In this document: piece by piece, positions 25,970 to 36,120 of the stretch | Layout of the letters: every line of letters starts with the position of its first letter | Position numbering within the stretch: the first letter of the stretch is position 1 | Assembly (NCBI GenBank): GCA_020636005.1 | Contig: JACJYR010000001.1 | Location: 444,001-508,000, forward strand | Source: Lewinellaceae bacterium | GTDB lineage: Bacteria; Bacteroidota; Bacteroidia; Chitinophagales; Saprospiraceae | Length of the DNA: 64,000 bases | Reading direction: 5' to 3' | The notes under the pieces: model-generated | What the model saw: the letters and a program-made list of their open reading frames with translations, nothing else | Told to the model about the DNA's origin: nothing | Database searches by the model: none | Made by a program: the position numbers and the translations under genes

Positions 25970-28870
25970 ATGAGACGACTATCCGCTGCTTTTACCTGCC
26001 TGTTCATTTTCCCCTTTTTTTCGTTTTCACAAAAAACACTTGAAAACACAGCCATCCAGTCTCTTATCGAAAAATACAAAGTGGAATACCGGGGTCCCTA
26101 TCGGGACATCCGCTGGTTCTGCCCCGACGGCACCTACGCCGAACCCCGCTCCGAAAAACTCTGCGCCGACATGAAAAACGCCGTGCAGCGTGCCCGCTAC
26201 CGGGACGAAGTGGTGTCCCTCGGCAAAACGAACCATGTCTTTCTGGGCCAAATCCTCTCCGCCACGCCCAAGGATGACTTCTGGGATGCCGCCAACTACA
26301 ACTCCCGCCTCAAACAGTACCAGCTTGAAAAATACCTCCGTGCCGTGGACGACGGCTGGGTGCTGCGCCTGGCACAATTCTACCGGGGTGCTTACCAGGT
26401 GGAAGACGAGGAGAAATGGGGCATTGATTTTTTCAACTGGCTGCTACCCAAGGACGAAGTGGCGGAAAAGCAGTTTTTCCTGCTCCGACAAGCTGCCAAG
26501 GACATCCCGCACCAGGGCGACGACAGCCGCACCCAAAAAGTGAGGGCCGTCTCCAAAGCCATTTCTGAAAAATACACCCAGTTCAATGATTTGAGGGTAA
26601 AAATACATGGCCAACCAGAACAGGGCGACATCGCCAAAGTGAAGGCTTTCAAGGAAAAACATGCCGGAAAACTAACAAAGGCCCTGCTCGACCAACTCGA
26701 TGAACTCGTCGCCGACATGGAGGCCGTTTACAAACCAATTGACCTCAACTCACTGAACAAATATTTGAAAAACATTCCCAAAGAAAGCGAGATTGGGCAG
26801 TCGCTCACATCCTTTATCGCCACCTTCAGCCAGCCACAACCCACCTCCGCACGGGTGATGGCCACGGCAGAAATGCTCTGGCAAATCCGTCAGCAATTTT
26901 TAACCATAAAAAGCAAAAAGGCCCGCCTATCATTGCTCGACATTTCAAATGCGCTGGAAGAACTTTATTTTAAGGACGTTGCATCATGGAATACTGCCAA
27001 CGCCAGTGAATTGATGAACAAAATCTGCTACACGGGCATGGCCGCTGCCGGCACCGGCTACCTCGAAAACTGGGAATGGGAAGCGGTGGAAAATGACCTC
27101 GCCGTGCCGATGGCCGATGAAATTTCCCTGGCAGAAATGAACGCCTACCTCGAACGCAGCCGCGGCCTCGTGGAGTGGGGCACCGGCATGGTGCGGGGCG
27201 TCTATCGGGATGTGGTGAACCTGTACAATGGCTTCGAGCCGCTGGCTTATGGCTTTTTCGACGACCGTATTCGTGGCTCGGTGCTGTTAAATTTAGGGCA
27301 GAGCGTCACTCAACTCGGCGACTTCATTGCCAAAGAAGCCAACTTCTCCAACCAGGTGATGAACATCGGCAACCAAAGCCACGCCCGTGGCCTCAACCCC
27401 GGCTACGCCCTCGGCGAACTGGTCGTCGTCAGCGAATCGGAGGACGAAGTGGAAGTTTCAAAAGACAAAATCTACATCTTCAACCGCCCGCCCGGCGACC
27501 TGAAACCCGTGGCAGGCATCGCTACCGTGACCGAGGGAAACATGGTGTCGCACGTACAACTGTTGGCTAGAAACCTCGCCATCCCGAACGCCGTGGTTTC
27601 CTCGCAAAACCTGTCGGATTTGAAGAAATATTCCGGCCAAAAAGTCTTCTACGCCGTGTCGAACCGGGGCACGGTCATCATGAAACCTGCCGACAGAATG
27701 ACCGCCGAAGAACAGAAATTATTTGAGGTGAAAAAGCGCAGCGAGGAGCGCATCAGCGTTCCCGTGGAGAAGATTGAGCTGGACAAAAAGAGCGTATTGA
27801 ACATGCGGGAAGTGAACGCCGCTTCTTCTGGTAAAACCTGTGGGCCGAAGGCTGCCAACCTCGGCCAGTTAAAAGAATTTTTCCCAGATAATGTGGTGGA
27901 GGGCCTCGTCATCCCATTTGGTCTTTTTCGCCAGCACATGGATCTACCTATGCCTGACAAGGGGATGAGCTATTGGCAGTTCCTCAACCAGGTTTTTCAA
28001 AAAGCCAGGGAAATGGGCAAGTCCGGCAGTACGGACGAGCAAGTGGAGGCTTACACCCTGGGCGAGTTGGAAGTGCTGCGCAATGCCATCAAGCAAATCA
28101 ACCTGCTGCCCGATTTCGTGGCCGACTTGAAACGCAGTTTTTACAGTGCTTTCGGGACGGAAATCGGCAAAGTGCCCGTCTTTTTGCGCAGCGACACCAA
28201 CATGGAAGACCTGAAGGACTTCACCGGCGCTGGCCTCAACCTCACCCTGTTCAACGTGGTGGACGAAGCAAAAATCCTGCAGGGGATCAAAGAAGTGTGG
28301 GCATCGCCCTACACCGAGCGCAGCTTCAAGTGGCGGCAGCGCTACCTGCTCAACCCGGAAAATGTTTTCCCCAGCATCCTTATCATCCCCAGCGTGGACG
28401 TTGACTATTCCGGGGTCATGATCACAAAAGGAATTACTACGGGCGACGGGCGTGACCAAACCATTGCCTTCAGTTGGGGCGCTGGCGGTGCCGTGGATGG
28501 CCAGGCCGCCGAATCGTACCTGTTGCGCCACGACGAAAGGAACATCCTGCTCTCCCCCGCACGGGAACCGACCTACCGCAAACTGCCTGCTTCAGGCGGC
28601 ACGGACACCAAATTTGCCACCTTTGAAAAATTCATCCTCAACCACGGCAACGTCTATGACCTGCGCCTGCTTGCCTACAACCTTTATCAAAAATTCACGG
28701 AAATGCGCCCACCCTACGATGTGGAATGCGGCTTCAAGGACAACAAGCTCTGGCTGTTCCAGGTGCGGCCCTTTGTGGAAAACAAGAGTGCGCTGAGTTC
28801 GGCTTATCTGGAGTCCATTACGCCGAGGGTGGATGGTGCGAAGATGGTGGGGTTGAAGAAGGGGTTGTAA
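25970..28870 (+). CDS. Exported PEP-synthase/glucan-water-dikinase-like protein
   Basis: A 966-residue protein with a signal peptide (residues 1-20, ending FFSFS). A long helical region (about 25-470) carries no motif I recognise. A phosphohistidine swivelling domain follows at about 485-575, with the catalytic motif GNMVSHVQLLARN and His near residue 528. A C-terminal ATP-binding domain of the pyruvate-phosphate-dikinase type lies at about 620-950, with GPKAANLGQL, FLRSDTNMEDL and VWASPYTERSF. The order His-domain then ATP-domain is that of plant alpha-glucan water dikinase, not of PEP synthase, and the VWAS..ER block also recalls that family. A signal peptide on an ATP-using enzyme is odd. 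Phosphorylation of an extracytoplasmic polymer, or a non-catalytic role, are both possible. Confidence 0.75.
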   Translation: MRRLSAAFTCLFIFPFFSFSQKTLENTAIQSLIEKYKVEYRGPYRDIRWFCPDGTYAEPRSEKLCADMKNAVQRARYRDEVVSLGKTNHVFLGQILSATPKDDFWDAANYNSRLKQYQLEKYLRAVDDGWVLRLAQFYRGAYQVEDEEKWGIDFFNWLLPKDEVAEKQFFLLRQAAKDIPHQGDDSRTQKVRAVSKAISEKYTQFNDLRVKIHGQPEQGDIAKVKAFKEKHAGKLTKALLDQLDELVADMEAVYKPIDLNSLNKYLKNIPKESEIGQSLTSFIATFSQPQPTSARVMATAEMLWQIRQQFLTIKSKKARLSLLDISNALEELYFKDVASWNTANASELMNKICYTGMAAAGTGYLENWEWEAVENDLAVPMADEISLAEMNAYLERSRGLVEWGTGMVRGVYRDVVNLYNGFEPLAYGFFDDRIRGSVLLNLGQSVTQLGDFIAKEANFSNQVMNIGNQSHARGLNPGYALGELVVVSESEDEVEVSKDKIYIFNRPPGDLKPVAGIATVTEGNMVSHVQLLARNLAIPNAVVSSQNLSDLKKYSGQKVFYAVSNRGTVIMKPADRMTAEEQKLFEVKKRSEERISVPVEKIELDKKSVLNMREVNAASSGKTCGPKAANLGQLKEFFPDNVVEGLVIPFGLFRQHMDLPMPDKGMSYWQFLNQVFQKAREMGKSGSTDEQVEAYTLGELEVLRNAIKQINLLPDFVADLKRSFYSAFGTEIGKVPVFLRSDTNMEDLKDFTGAGLNLTLFNVVDEAKILQGIKEVWASPYTERSFKWRQRYLLNPENVFPSILIIPSVDVDYSGVMITKGITTGDGRDQTIAFSWGAGGAVDGQAAESYLLRHDERNILLSPAREPTYRKLPASGGTDTKFATFEKFILNHGNVYDLRLLAYNLYQKFTEMRPPYDVECGFKDNKLWLFQVRPFVENKSALSSAYLESITPRVDGAKMVGLKKGL

Positions 28871-28875
28871 AATAC

Positions 28876-31800
28876 TTAATCCCCAGGGCACGCCTGTATC
28901 TCAACAACAAACACAGCCCCCAGCGCCACGCTGAATTCCCCTTCCAACCTCACACTGTTGTTCGAGAAAAAATTGACCGTTGTTGCAGCGGCCACGGTGG
29001 CGTCTTGTGACAATAGCTCCCCATCGGAAAAATAACTGCCTTCCGGCACCGGATCCCCTGTGACGATCAGGTTCGGGGTACAAGTAACTGTAGTAAAAAA
29101 ACCTTCTGCGCAACCCTGCGGCACGCCTTCGCTGTCGTAAGGGACCAAAGTAACGTACACCAGGGTATTGGAGGACAGCGGGCTGGGCGGGCTGAACGAC
29201 GAAACGTTTCCCATATCCTGAAAAGCAAGGATATCCGTGCCACCGGGCACCGTACCGATGGCCAGCCAATAGCCCGATGCCCTGGGATGGGCATACCATT
29301 CGATACTGGTGTTTTGTGGCACTTCGACCGCAGCGTTCACGGGGCTGGTCAGGTAGGTGCTGATGGCCGCTTCGCAACTGTTTTCCAGCCACACCACCTG
29401 ATCCGTTGTATAGAGGGGCGCAAGGATGTCCCTCACCCCGTCGCCGTTAATATCTGCCACTGACATGGAGACCACATAACTAACACTGGCGACAAGGACG
29501 TTTTTGGTGAAATTTTCACTCCCATCGTTTTCGTACCAAGCCAGGTTGGTGGAGCTCGGTGAGGTGCCAAAAATATCCATGTCGCCGTCCAGATCTATGT
29601 CATCGGCATAGACCCCCGTCGCCCCGTTCAGGTTAGTTTCGATGATATGTTTGGTAAAGTTCGCTCCTCCGTCATTTTCGTACCAGACCACCTGTTTTGC
29701 CACCGCAGCGGTGGCCACTATGTCCATGTTGCCATCGCCGTCCACATCGGCGGCCTGGACGTGCATCGCTCCGTCCAGGCTATTGTCAATGGCATGTTTC
29801 GTAAAGTTTTCATTTCCGTCATTCTCGTACCATGCCACTTCATCCACGATTTCGCCTGCCCCCACGATGTCCATGTGGGTATCTCCATTCACATCAGCAA
29901 CAGAAATGCCCATGCTGCCCGTCAGTGAGGCATCCACAAAGTGCTTGGTAAAATTTTCATTCCCATCGTTCTCATACCAGTTTATTTCATTGGTGGAACG
30001 GGAAACGCCCACTACGTCCAGGTCGCCATCGCCGTCCACATCGGCGGCTTGTGCCTGTTGAGCCTCGTAAAATAAGCCATCTATAATTTGCTTGGTAAAA
30101 CCCCCACCGCCGTTATTTTTCCACCAGGCAATCTGGTTCGCAAACCTCGAGACGGAAAGTATATCCAAATCATTGTCGCCGTCCAGGTCCACTATCTGGA
30201 CGGACGTTCCACCACCGAAATTGCCATCTAGTACATGCTGGGTGAAATTTTCACTCCCATCGTTTTCCCACCAGGCGATATTCCCGGACTGCGAACAGCC
30301 AGCCAAGTCCGTATCCCCGTCGCCGTCCAGGTCGCCCGCATGTACCGCACGGGGCGCATCAAAGGAACTGGCTATAGTTTGCTGCAAAAAAGTAGGTTCG
30401 CAGGGTGGGATCACTGTCGTGAAAGTTTGAAAACTTTCTTCCTGGCATCCATTGAATTCTTCACCAGCGGAGTATGGGATGACGGTCGTGTAAACGGTTG
30501 TGTCACAAGGGAAAAGAGTGGGCAAATGATACTCGCTGGCAGCCCCCACATCATATCCATCCAATAGTTCCGTGCCCCCGGTTGACAGGCCCACATTGAG
30601 TTTGTACCCAATAATATCTCCACCCAGTTCTATCCAGTGCAGGGTGTCGCCCATGCCTACGCCGGTTTCGCCGTTCAAGGGGGATGTCAGCCTTGTGCAG
30701 CCTTCGGCCAGGGTGGTGAAATGCTCATCCGTGCAGCTACCGATTTCCCCCATTCCATCATAAGGCATCAGCGTGACATATATGGTCGTGGAATAGGGGA
30801 AATCAATCGGCGGGTCATAAGTAGTGACATTGCCCATGTCCATCAGGGGCAAAATATCTTCACCGCCCGGCGCCGTCCCGATGGCAAGGAAATATCCTGC
30901 CGCCACGGGATGAGCCAGCCACGAAAGGTTGGTATTGACTGGTTCTGCAGGCGACCCATTTACAGGGTTAGTCAGTTGGGTGGCGGGGCGAATCACACAG
31001 CCACTGTTCAGCCAGCCAATTTTATTTTCGTCATTGTATGGGATCACTATATCCGCAACACCGTCCGCATTTATGTCCGAAGAAAATATTCTCCAAATAT
31101 CGCCCGCACCGGAAAGGATGGTTGTTTTTGCAAAAACATTGGTGCCATTGTTTTCATACCATGCCACGTTCACGCTGCCCGCAGCCGAGGCCACAATGTC
31201 CAGATCACCGTCCAAATCAATATCCTGGGCAAACACATCGGAAGCATCGTCGAAGTATCCGTCCACTGTGATTTTTGAAAAACTATTACTCCCATTATTT
31301 TGATAAAACATGACCATGCCCGCCCTAGAAATAGCCAGTATATCCATGTGGCCATCACCGTTTATATCCGCAGCATTAACAGACCCCGCAGCATCCAGGT
31401 CGGCATCCACTGTATTTTTTGAAAAAGTGCCGTTGCCGTTGTTTTTGTACCAGGCCAATTGGCCGCCCAGCCTCGACGATGCAATGATGTCCACCTTGTT
31501 GTCGGCATCCACATCTATCGAATGCAGGCCGTTGGCCGTAGAAAAATTGCCATCTATTATGTGTTTTGTAAAAACATTGCCCCCGTCATTTTCATACCAA
31601 ACCACATCGTTCAGGTTCCACGACACGGCGGTTACATCCATATCGCCGTCGCCGTCCAGGTCAACGGGTTCGGCCTTTTCCACGCCATCGAACACCCCGT
31701 CAATGATGTTTTTGGTAAAATTAAAACTGCCGTCATTTTCCCACCAGGCCACCTGGTCGCTCGTCCGGGCCGATGCCAGGATGTCCATGTCCATGTCGCC

Positions 31801-34191
31801 GTCCATGTCCATGCCATAGATGGAAGTGCCGCCCAGGAAATCATTGGCAATAATGTGTGCGGTAAAATTGTTGTTCCCGTCATGTTCCCACCAACCGATT
31901 TCACTGCCGTTGCTGGCACAAAGCACGTCCATGTGGCCGTCGAGGTTCATGTCGGCAGTATGGACGGCAAAAGCCCCGGAAAAAGAGGGGGCTATTACAT
32001 TTTCAGTAAACATCGGTTCACAGGTCAAGAGGCTGAAGGTTTGGAAACTTTCCTCCGGGCAGCCCACCGTAGGCCCGGAAGAAGTGTATGGGCTGATTTT
32101 GACATAGACCGTGCTATCACAAGGAAAAAAGCCGGGCGGGTCGAACGTGGTCACATTTCCGACATCGAAACCATCCAGGATTTCAGCCCCTCCGGGGGTA
32201 AGCCCCACGTCGAGCAGGTAGCCATCATAACCCGCCCCGAGGCCTGCCCAAGTGAGCATGGCATTGGGCGGCACAGTGGCCGAGCCAGCCAATGGATTTG
32301 TCAGGTACGTACACCCTACGGGCACGCAGGGGGTGGTGGAAGTGACGGCGATATGGTCCAGAATGAGCGGGGTTAAACCATAGCCACTAATGGTGAAACG
32401 AAGCGAAAACTGGGCATCGCAGCCAAAGGTAGAGAGGTCAATACTAACTTGGTCCATATCCATGCACTCAGGGTAGCGATAGGTGTTCCCGTAGTTGGGC
32501 GGATCGTTTGTGGCCAGGCCGAAACCCGTTTCCTCCCAAAGCAGCACCGGTGTGCCGCAAGCCGTCAGGGCTTCGATGCGAAAGGTGTCGGGAAAAGCGG
32601 CACTGTACGGGAGGTAGCCATAATCAAAACTGAGCTGTGCGCCCGAAAAGGCTGAAAGATCGAGCGGCGGAAGCTCAAGGGTGGCGCTGTGCGGCATACC
32701 TTGCCCACCAGAAACTGCGGCCAACAGGCGGTTGTCGCTTTGGCAGGTGTCCAGTACAAAATAGCCATTCATCGTCCATGCCATCGCCGAGTTTTCTACC
32801 ATCCAATGCTCGGGCAGAAAAAATTCCACCAAAGCCTCTGAGTAAGGCAAAGGGAAGCCATTTCCATAAAATGCCACGTAGCGGCTGATAGCGTTGTCGT
32901 TTTCGAATTCGTCAGCCAGCCCATTTGGGGAAGCCAGCACCACATTCAGTTTCTTCCGCCCGCCGGTGATGGGCAGGTTGGTATTGGCCGTAGCCCATGC
33001 CTCCGTGCCGGTTGGCAGGCTGCCAGCCCAGGGTTGCGCGTGAACCAGCGTCCCACCGACATAGAACTCCAGCATGGCACTGGCCAGCGTAGCCGTGCCG
33101 TTGTTCCTGATTTTCACTTCCGGCAAAAAAGCATTTTGGCAAAGGGTGTCATTGGTCACCAGATCAACCAGGGCGGCATCGGTGGCAGGAGTATAGTTGT
33201 TCCCACAGGCCACAGCGGCATTTGCCACCACGCTTTGTCGCTGGGCGGCGATGCTGGCCTTCATCCTCGTTTTTTGCCCTTCGGTAAAAGAGCCGCCACA
33301 GCCCTCCGTGTAGTCCATGTAGTTTTGGAGCAGATCAGGTTGATCGCCAAGGCCGCCCAGGGCCACCGGGCGATAGGGGTTGTTGACGCTGGTATCGTCG
33401 TCGTCCGTGGTGCAGGAGTTGCCGGGGTTGCCACAACTGTTCGAGATACCGGCAAAAGCCTTTGGCGGCGTGTCGCACACCTGGTCGCCGTCGGCGAGGC
33501 AGTCGTTGTTCGTACAGGCCCCCTGGAAGGTGTGCCAGAGGGAAAGGTAGTGCCCGATTTCATGGGCCAACAACCAATCGCTGGTGGTGGAACGTAACAC
33601 AACGGCATCCACGCTCCCGCCATAATAGACCCCAAGGATGTCCGGCACGAAGCGGATGAAAAAAATATTGAGGTACTTGTCGGTATCCCATTTATTGGCC
33701 TGGATAAAATTGATGAGTTCTATCCCCGGCTCACGGAAGGTGAGCGAATCGTCGTGCCGGATGATGCCCGTGGTGAAATTGCCGTTGGCGTCTTCGTCGG
33801 CCAGGCAAAACATGATTTCGGTGTCCGCATTGCTGAAGGGGTTCGGGCCGTTCACCTGGTTGATGTGGCGGTAGCGGTCATTGGTGTCGGCTATTTTCTG
33901 GATGATGGTGGCATCGTCAGGGTTTTCATCAGCGCCGAGTGGATGGCCATCGTGGATGATGTGTACGACAATGGGCAAGGTGTCCACGCCGGATGCCAAA
34001 TACTCCATACCATTCAATGTTGATTGGTAGAATGTTTCAAAATCGGCCAGCTTTTTTGCTAAACCAGGTTGGGTTTGCCGCTGCTGTTCCAGGTACGCAT
34101 CCGTACCGCAGGTATTGGTTTGTCCATGTTGGGAAAAAAGGCACGGGGATGAAAAAATGGTGAAAACAAAGCATAGAAACGGAAGCCTCAT
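28876..34191 (-). CDS. Secreted M43-type metalloprotease with duplicated FG-GAP propeller modules
   Basis: A 1771-residue exported protein. I start it at the ATG at 34191, where a signal peptide begins (MRLPFLCFVFTIFSSPCLFS); an upstream open stretch has no such feature. The pappalysin/cytophagalysin domain (about 30-320) has the zinc motif HEIGHYLSLWH near residue 207 and a Met-turn region (NYMDYTEGCGGSFT). The Gly of HExxHxxGxxH is Ser here. A jelly-roll-like region follows. Then comes a module Fn3-like, seven FG-GAP blades (WWEN/WYENDG..F.K), Fn3-like, which occurs twice in tandem (about 32.3-30.7 kb and 30.7-29.1 kb). The C-terminus is a small beta domain common in Bacteroidota surface proteins. 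The Asp-rich loops (DLDGDGDTDL) bind Ca2+ in such propellers. Probably a cell-surface or secreted protease. Confidence 0.85.
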   Translation of the reverse strand: MRLPFLCFVFTIFSSPCLFSQHGQTNTCGTDAYLEQQRQTQPGLAKKLADFETFYQSTLNGMEYLASGVDTLPIVVHIIHDGHPLGADENPDDATIIQKIADTNDRYRHINQVNGPNPFSNADTEIMFCLADEDANGNFTTGIIRHDDSLTFREPGIELINFIQANKWDTDKYLNIFFIRFVPDILGVYYGGSVDAVVLRSTTSDWLLAHEIGHYLSLWHTFQGACTNNDCLADGDQVCDTPPKAFAGISNSCGNPGNSCTTDDDDTSVNNPYRPVALGGLGDQPDLLQNYMDYTEGCGGSFTEGQKTRMKASIAAQRQSVVANAAVACGNNYTPATDAALVDLVTNDTLCQNAFLPEVKIRNNGTATLASAMLEFYVGGTLVHAQPWAGSLPTGTEAWATANTNLPITGGRKKLNVVLASPNGLADEFENDNAISRYVAFYGNGFPLPYSEALVEFFLPEHWMVENSAMAWTMNGYFVLDTCQSDNRLLAAVSGGQGMPHSATLELPPLDLSAFSGAQLSFDYGYLPYSAAFPDTFRIEALTACGTPVLLWEETGFGLATNDPPNYGNTYRYPECMDMDQVSIDLSTFGCDAQFSLRFTISGYGLTPLILDHIAVTSTTPCVPVGCTYLTNPLAGSATVPPNAMLTWAGLGAGYDGYLLDVGLTPGGAEILDGFDVGNVTTFDPPGFFPCDSTVYVKISPYTSSGPTVGCPEESFQTFSLLTCEPMFTENVIAPSFSGAFAVHTADMNLDGHMDVLCASNGSEIGWWEHDGNNNFTAHIIANDFLGGTSIYGMDMDGDMDMDILASARTSDQVAWWENDGSFNFTKNIIDGVFDGVEKAEPVDLDGDGDMDVTAVSWNLNDVVWYENDGGNVFTKHIIDGNFSTANGLHSIDVDADNKVDIIASSRLGGQLAWYKNNGNGTFSKNTVDADLDAAGSVNAADINGDGHMDILAISRAGMVMFYQNNGSNSFSKITVDGYFDDASDVFAQDIDLDGDLDIVASAAGSVNVAWYENNGTNVFAKTTILSGAGDIWRIFSSDINADGVADIVIPYNDENKIGWLNSGCVIRPATQLTNPVNGSPAEPVNTNLSWLAHPVAAGYFLAIGTAPGGEDILPLMDMGNVTTYDPPIDFPYSTTIYVTLMPYDGMGEIGSCTDEHFTTLAEGCTRLTSPLNGETGVGMGDTLHWIELGGDIIGYKLNVGLSTGGTELLDGYDVGAASEYHLPTLFPCDTTVYTTVIPYSAGEEFNGCQEESFQTFTTVIPPCEPTFLQQTIASSFDAPRAVHAGDLDGDGDTDLAGCSQSGNIAWWENDGSENFTQHVLDGNFGGGTSVQIVDLDGDNDLDILSVSRFANQIAWWKNNGGGGFTKQIIDGLFYEAQQAQAADVDGDGDLDVVGVSRSTNEINWYENDGNENFTKHFVDASLTGSMGISVADVNGDTHMDIVGAGEIVDEVAWYENDGNENFTKHAIDNSLDGAMHVQAADVDGDGNMDIVATAAVAKQVVWYENDGGANFTKHIIETNLNGATGVYADDIDLDGDMDIFGTSPSSTNLAWYENDGSENFTKNVLVASVSYVVSMSVADINGDGVRDILAPLYTTDQVVWLENSCEAAISTYLTSPVNAAVEVPQNTSIEWYAHPRASGYWLAIGTVPGGTDILAFQDMGNVSSFSPPSPLSSNTLVYVTLVPYDSEGVPQGCAEGFFTTVTCTPNLIVTGDPVPEGSYFSDGELLSQDATVAAATTVNFFSNNSVRLEGEFSVALGAVFVVEIQACPGD

Positions 34192-34401
34192 AACGGGTGG
34201 TTCTCTTTTTAAAGTTATTTGATTTTTACAAACATACAAAAAACCCTTTGGCACAAAGAATCTCCTTATACAACAAGCGACGTGTAACAGTAAGGGTAGG
34301 TGCTTATCTTTGCTGATATTGCAGGTTGACAAAGTTGGAAGCCGTTAAGCCGCCAGCAATTTCACCCGGGGCTGCAACTCGAACGAAAAAAAATTTGAAT
34401 A

Positions 34402-35658
34402 ATGAAATCCAAACCATACCTCCTCCTCCTATTCCTCGCCAGCCTCACCACTGAAATAGCCGCCTACCCTATTGACGGCTTCACCCTCACCGGCATCCGC
34501 CGCCTGCTGCGGCTGGAGTTGATCCAGAAGGATGAAATGAAAGGTACGAAACTCATCCCCGGCGCCTTAAAATCTATCAACGACATCAAGCTCAACCTCT
34601 ACGGCACACCCAAGGGCGACAGCCTCGGCTACCTGCCCGAACCCGATCCGGCATTCCAAAAAAAGCTGAACGCCCTCTTCCCCAACCTCAACGAGAGCTA
34701 CTCCATGACCCTGCTGGACATATCGCCGAACAAGCCCATCCGCTACGCCAAACGCCAGGAAGACCGGGGCTTCCAGCCCGGCAGCGTGGGCAAGCTGGCG
34801 GTGATTTCCGGCCTGTTCTGCGAACTGGAAAATATATTCCCCGACTCTTTCGAGCAGCGGCGGGATTTGCTGAAAAAGAAAATGGTGAAGGCAGGCCCCT
34901 GGGCACTCACCGACGAACATACCGTCCCATTTTTCGATACCACAACAAAAAAACTTTTAAAACGGCGGGTGCAGGCCAGCGACGTTTTTTCCCTGTACGA
35001 ATGGGCCGACCACATGATGTCTGTAAGCAACAACGGTGCGGCAAGTGTGGTGTGGCGGGAAGCTATCCTGATGCGGGTCTTCGGCAAGGATTATTTCAAC
35101 CTCACCTACGAACAGGGCGAGGAGTATTTTAAAAAAACGCCAAAACCATTGCTTTCAGACATTGCCACCTCCGTCGTCAACGACCCGTTGCGCTCGGTGG
35201 GCATCACGGAGGACGAATGGCGCCTGGGCCAACTCTTCACCCGGGGCGGCACGAACTACATCCCCGGCCAGGGCGGCAGCCTCGGCACCCCAAAGGGCTT
35301 GATGAAGTGGCTCGTTGCCATGGAGCGTGGCGACCTGGTGGATCCAACGACCAGCCTCGAAATCAAGCGCCTGATGTACATGACCGACGTGCGGGTGCGC
35401 TATGCCAACAACAAAGCAATTCGTGATGCAGCGGTTTATTTTAAATCGGGCAGCCTGTACAAATGCAACGGCGTGGCAGGTGACCCCTGCGGGAAATACG
35501 CAGGCAACAAGGAAAACTACATGAACTCCGTTGCCATTGTAGAATGGGGGGACAGCACGGTATATATGGTGGCCCTGATGACGAACGTGCTGCGCAAGAA
35601 TTCCAATATTGATCACAATCTGCTGGCGGGGAAGGTGGATAAGTTGGTGAAGGGGTAG
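34402..35658 (+). CDS. Exported serine hydrolase, beta-lactamase fold
   Basis: A 418-residue exported protein with a signal peptide (MKSKPYLLLLFLASLTTEIAA). The three active-site motifs of the serine beta-lactamase/D,D-peptidase fold are visible: SVGK (SxxK) in FQPGSVGKLAVI near residue 132, SNN near 210 in MMSVSNNGAAS, and KSG near 351 in YFKSGSLY. The Glu166-type loop of true class A lactamases cannot be confirmed. It may act on peptidoglycan or another amide or ester; resistance should not be inferred. A paralogue of similar motif layout lies at 40378-41334. It is 70 bp divergent from nothing in particular, with the metalloprotease start 210 bp upstream on the other strand. Confidence 0.75.
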   Translation: MKSKPYLLLLFLASLTTEIAAYPIDGFTLTGIRRLLRLELIQKDEMKGTKLIPGALKSINDIKLNLYGTPKGDSLGYLPEPDPAFQKKLNALFPNLNESYSMTLLDISPNKPIRYAKRQEDRGFQPGSVGKLAVISGLFCELENIFPDSFEQRRDLLKKKMVKAGPWALTDEHTVPFFDTTTKKLLKRRVQASDVFSLYEWADHMMSVSNNGAASVVWREAILMRVFGKDYFNLTYEQGEEYFKKTPKPLLSDIATSVVNDPLRSVGITEDEWRLGQLFTRGGTNYIPGQGGSLGTPKGLMKWLVAMERGDLVDPTTSLEIKRLMYMTDVRVRYANNKAIRDAAVYFKSGSLYKCNGVAGDPCGKYAGNKENYMNSVAIVEWGDSTVYMVALMTNVLRKNSNIDHNLLAGKVDKLVKG

Positions 35659-35661
35659 GAC

Positions 35662-36120
35662 TCAAATAGATTGAAGCGGGGGGTGCTTTTTTGCCGTTCG
35701 CAATACTTCTCTAAGATTGACCAAGCCCTCCAGGTTGAGTTTGAGCTTTAAGACCGTTGCCCGGCCAATCGAAGTTACCCCAATGATGTTGGTAAAATTT
35801 TCATCCCATCGAAAATGTGCTTTCCATGAATCGTTCCGGGGATTAAAGAGCGGCACCATTTCACCGCTGATTGAATCAATCGCCTCTGTCGAAATGTATT
35901 TATGGCTGTTGCAGGCCTGGCAGGAAAAAGCAAGGTTGTCCATCGAATGGGTTCCTCCGCCTACCAATGGAATGATATGTTCCACCGAAAAATAATCCTG
36001 CGAATAACGGACTTGGGCCATACAGTATTCACAGCAGCCTTTTGCCCTTTCTTCGACTTGTTTTTTTACATTGGAAGGCACTTTTTCAGGCATGGCTTTT
36101 CGGATGGATTTCCATTTCAT
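35662..36120 (-). CDS. HNH endonuclease
   Basis: A 152-residue HNH nuclease. The zinc cysteines CCEYC (about 30-34) and CQACN (about 78-82) frame the active-site block FSVEHIIPLVGGG, with the catalytic His in VEHIIP, and the N and H in the NLAFSCQACNSH part. The gene overlaps the end of the small helical protein upstream by 35 bp, so the two are co-translated. Such pairs are common in Saprospiria and may be a toxin-like pair, but neither a defence nor a homing role can be shown here. Confidence 0.85.
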   Translation of the reverse strand: MKWKSIRKAMPEKVPSNVKKQVEERAKGCCEYCMAQVRYSQDYFSVEHIIPLVGGGTHSMDNLAFSCQACNSHKYISTEAIDSISGEMVPLFNPRNDSWKAHFRWDENFTNIIGVTSIGRATVLKLKLNLEGLVNLREVLRTAKKHPPLQSI

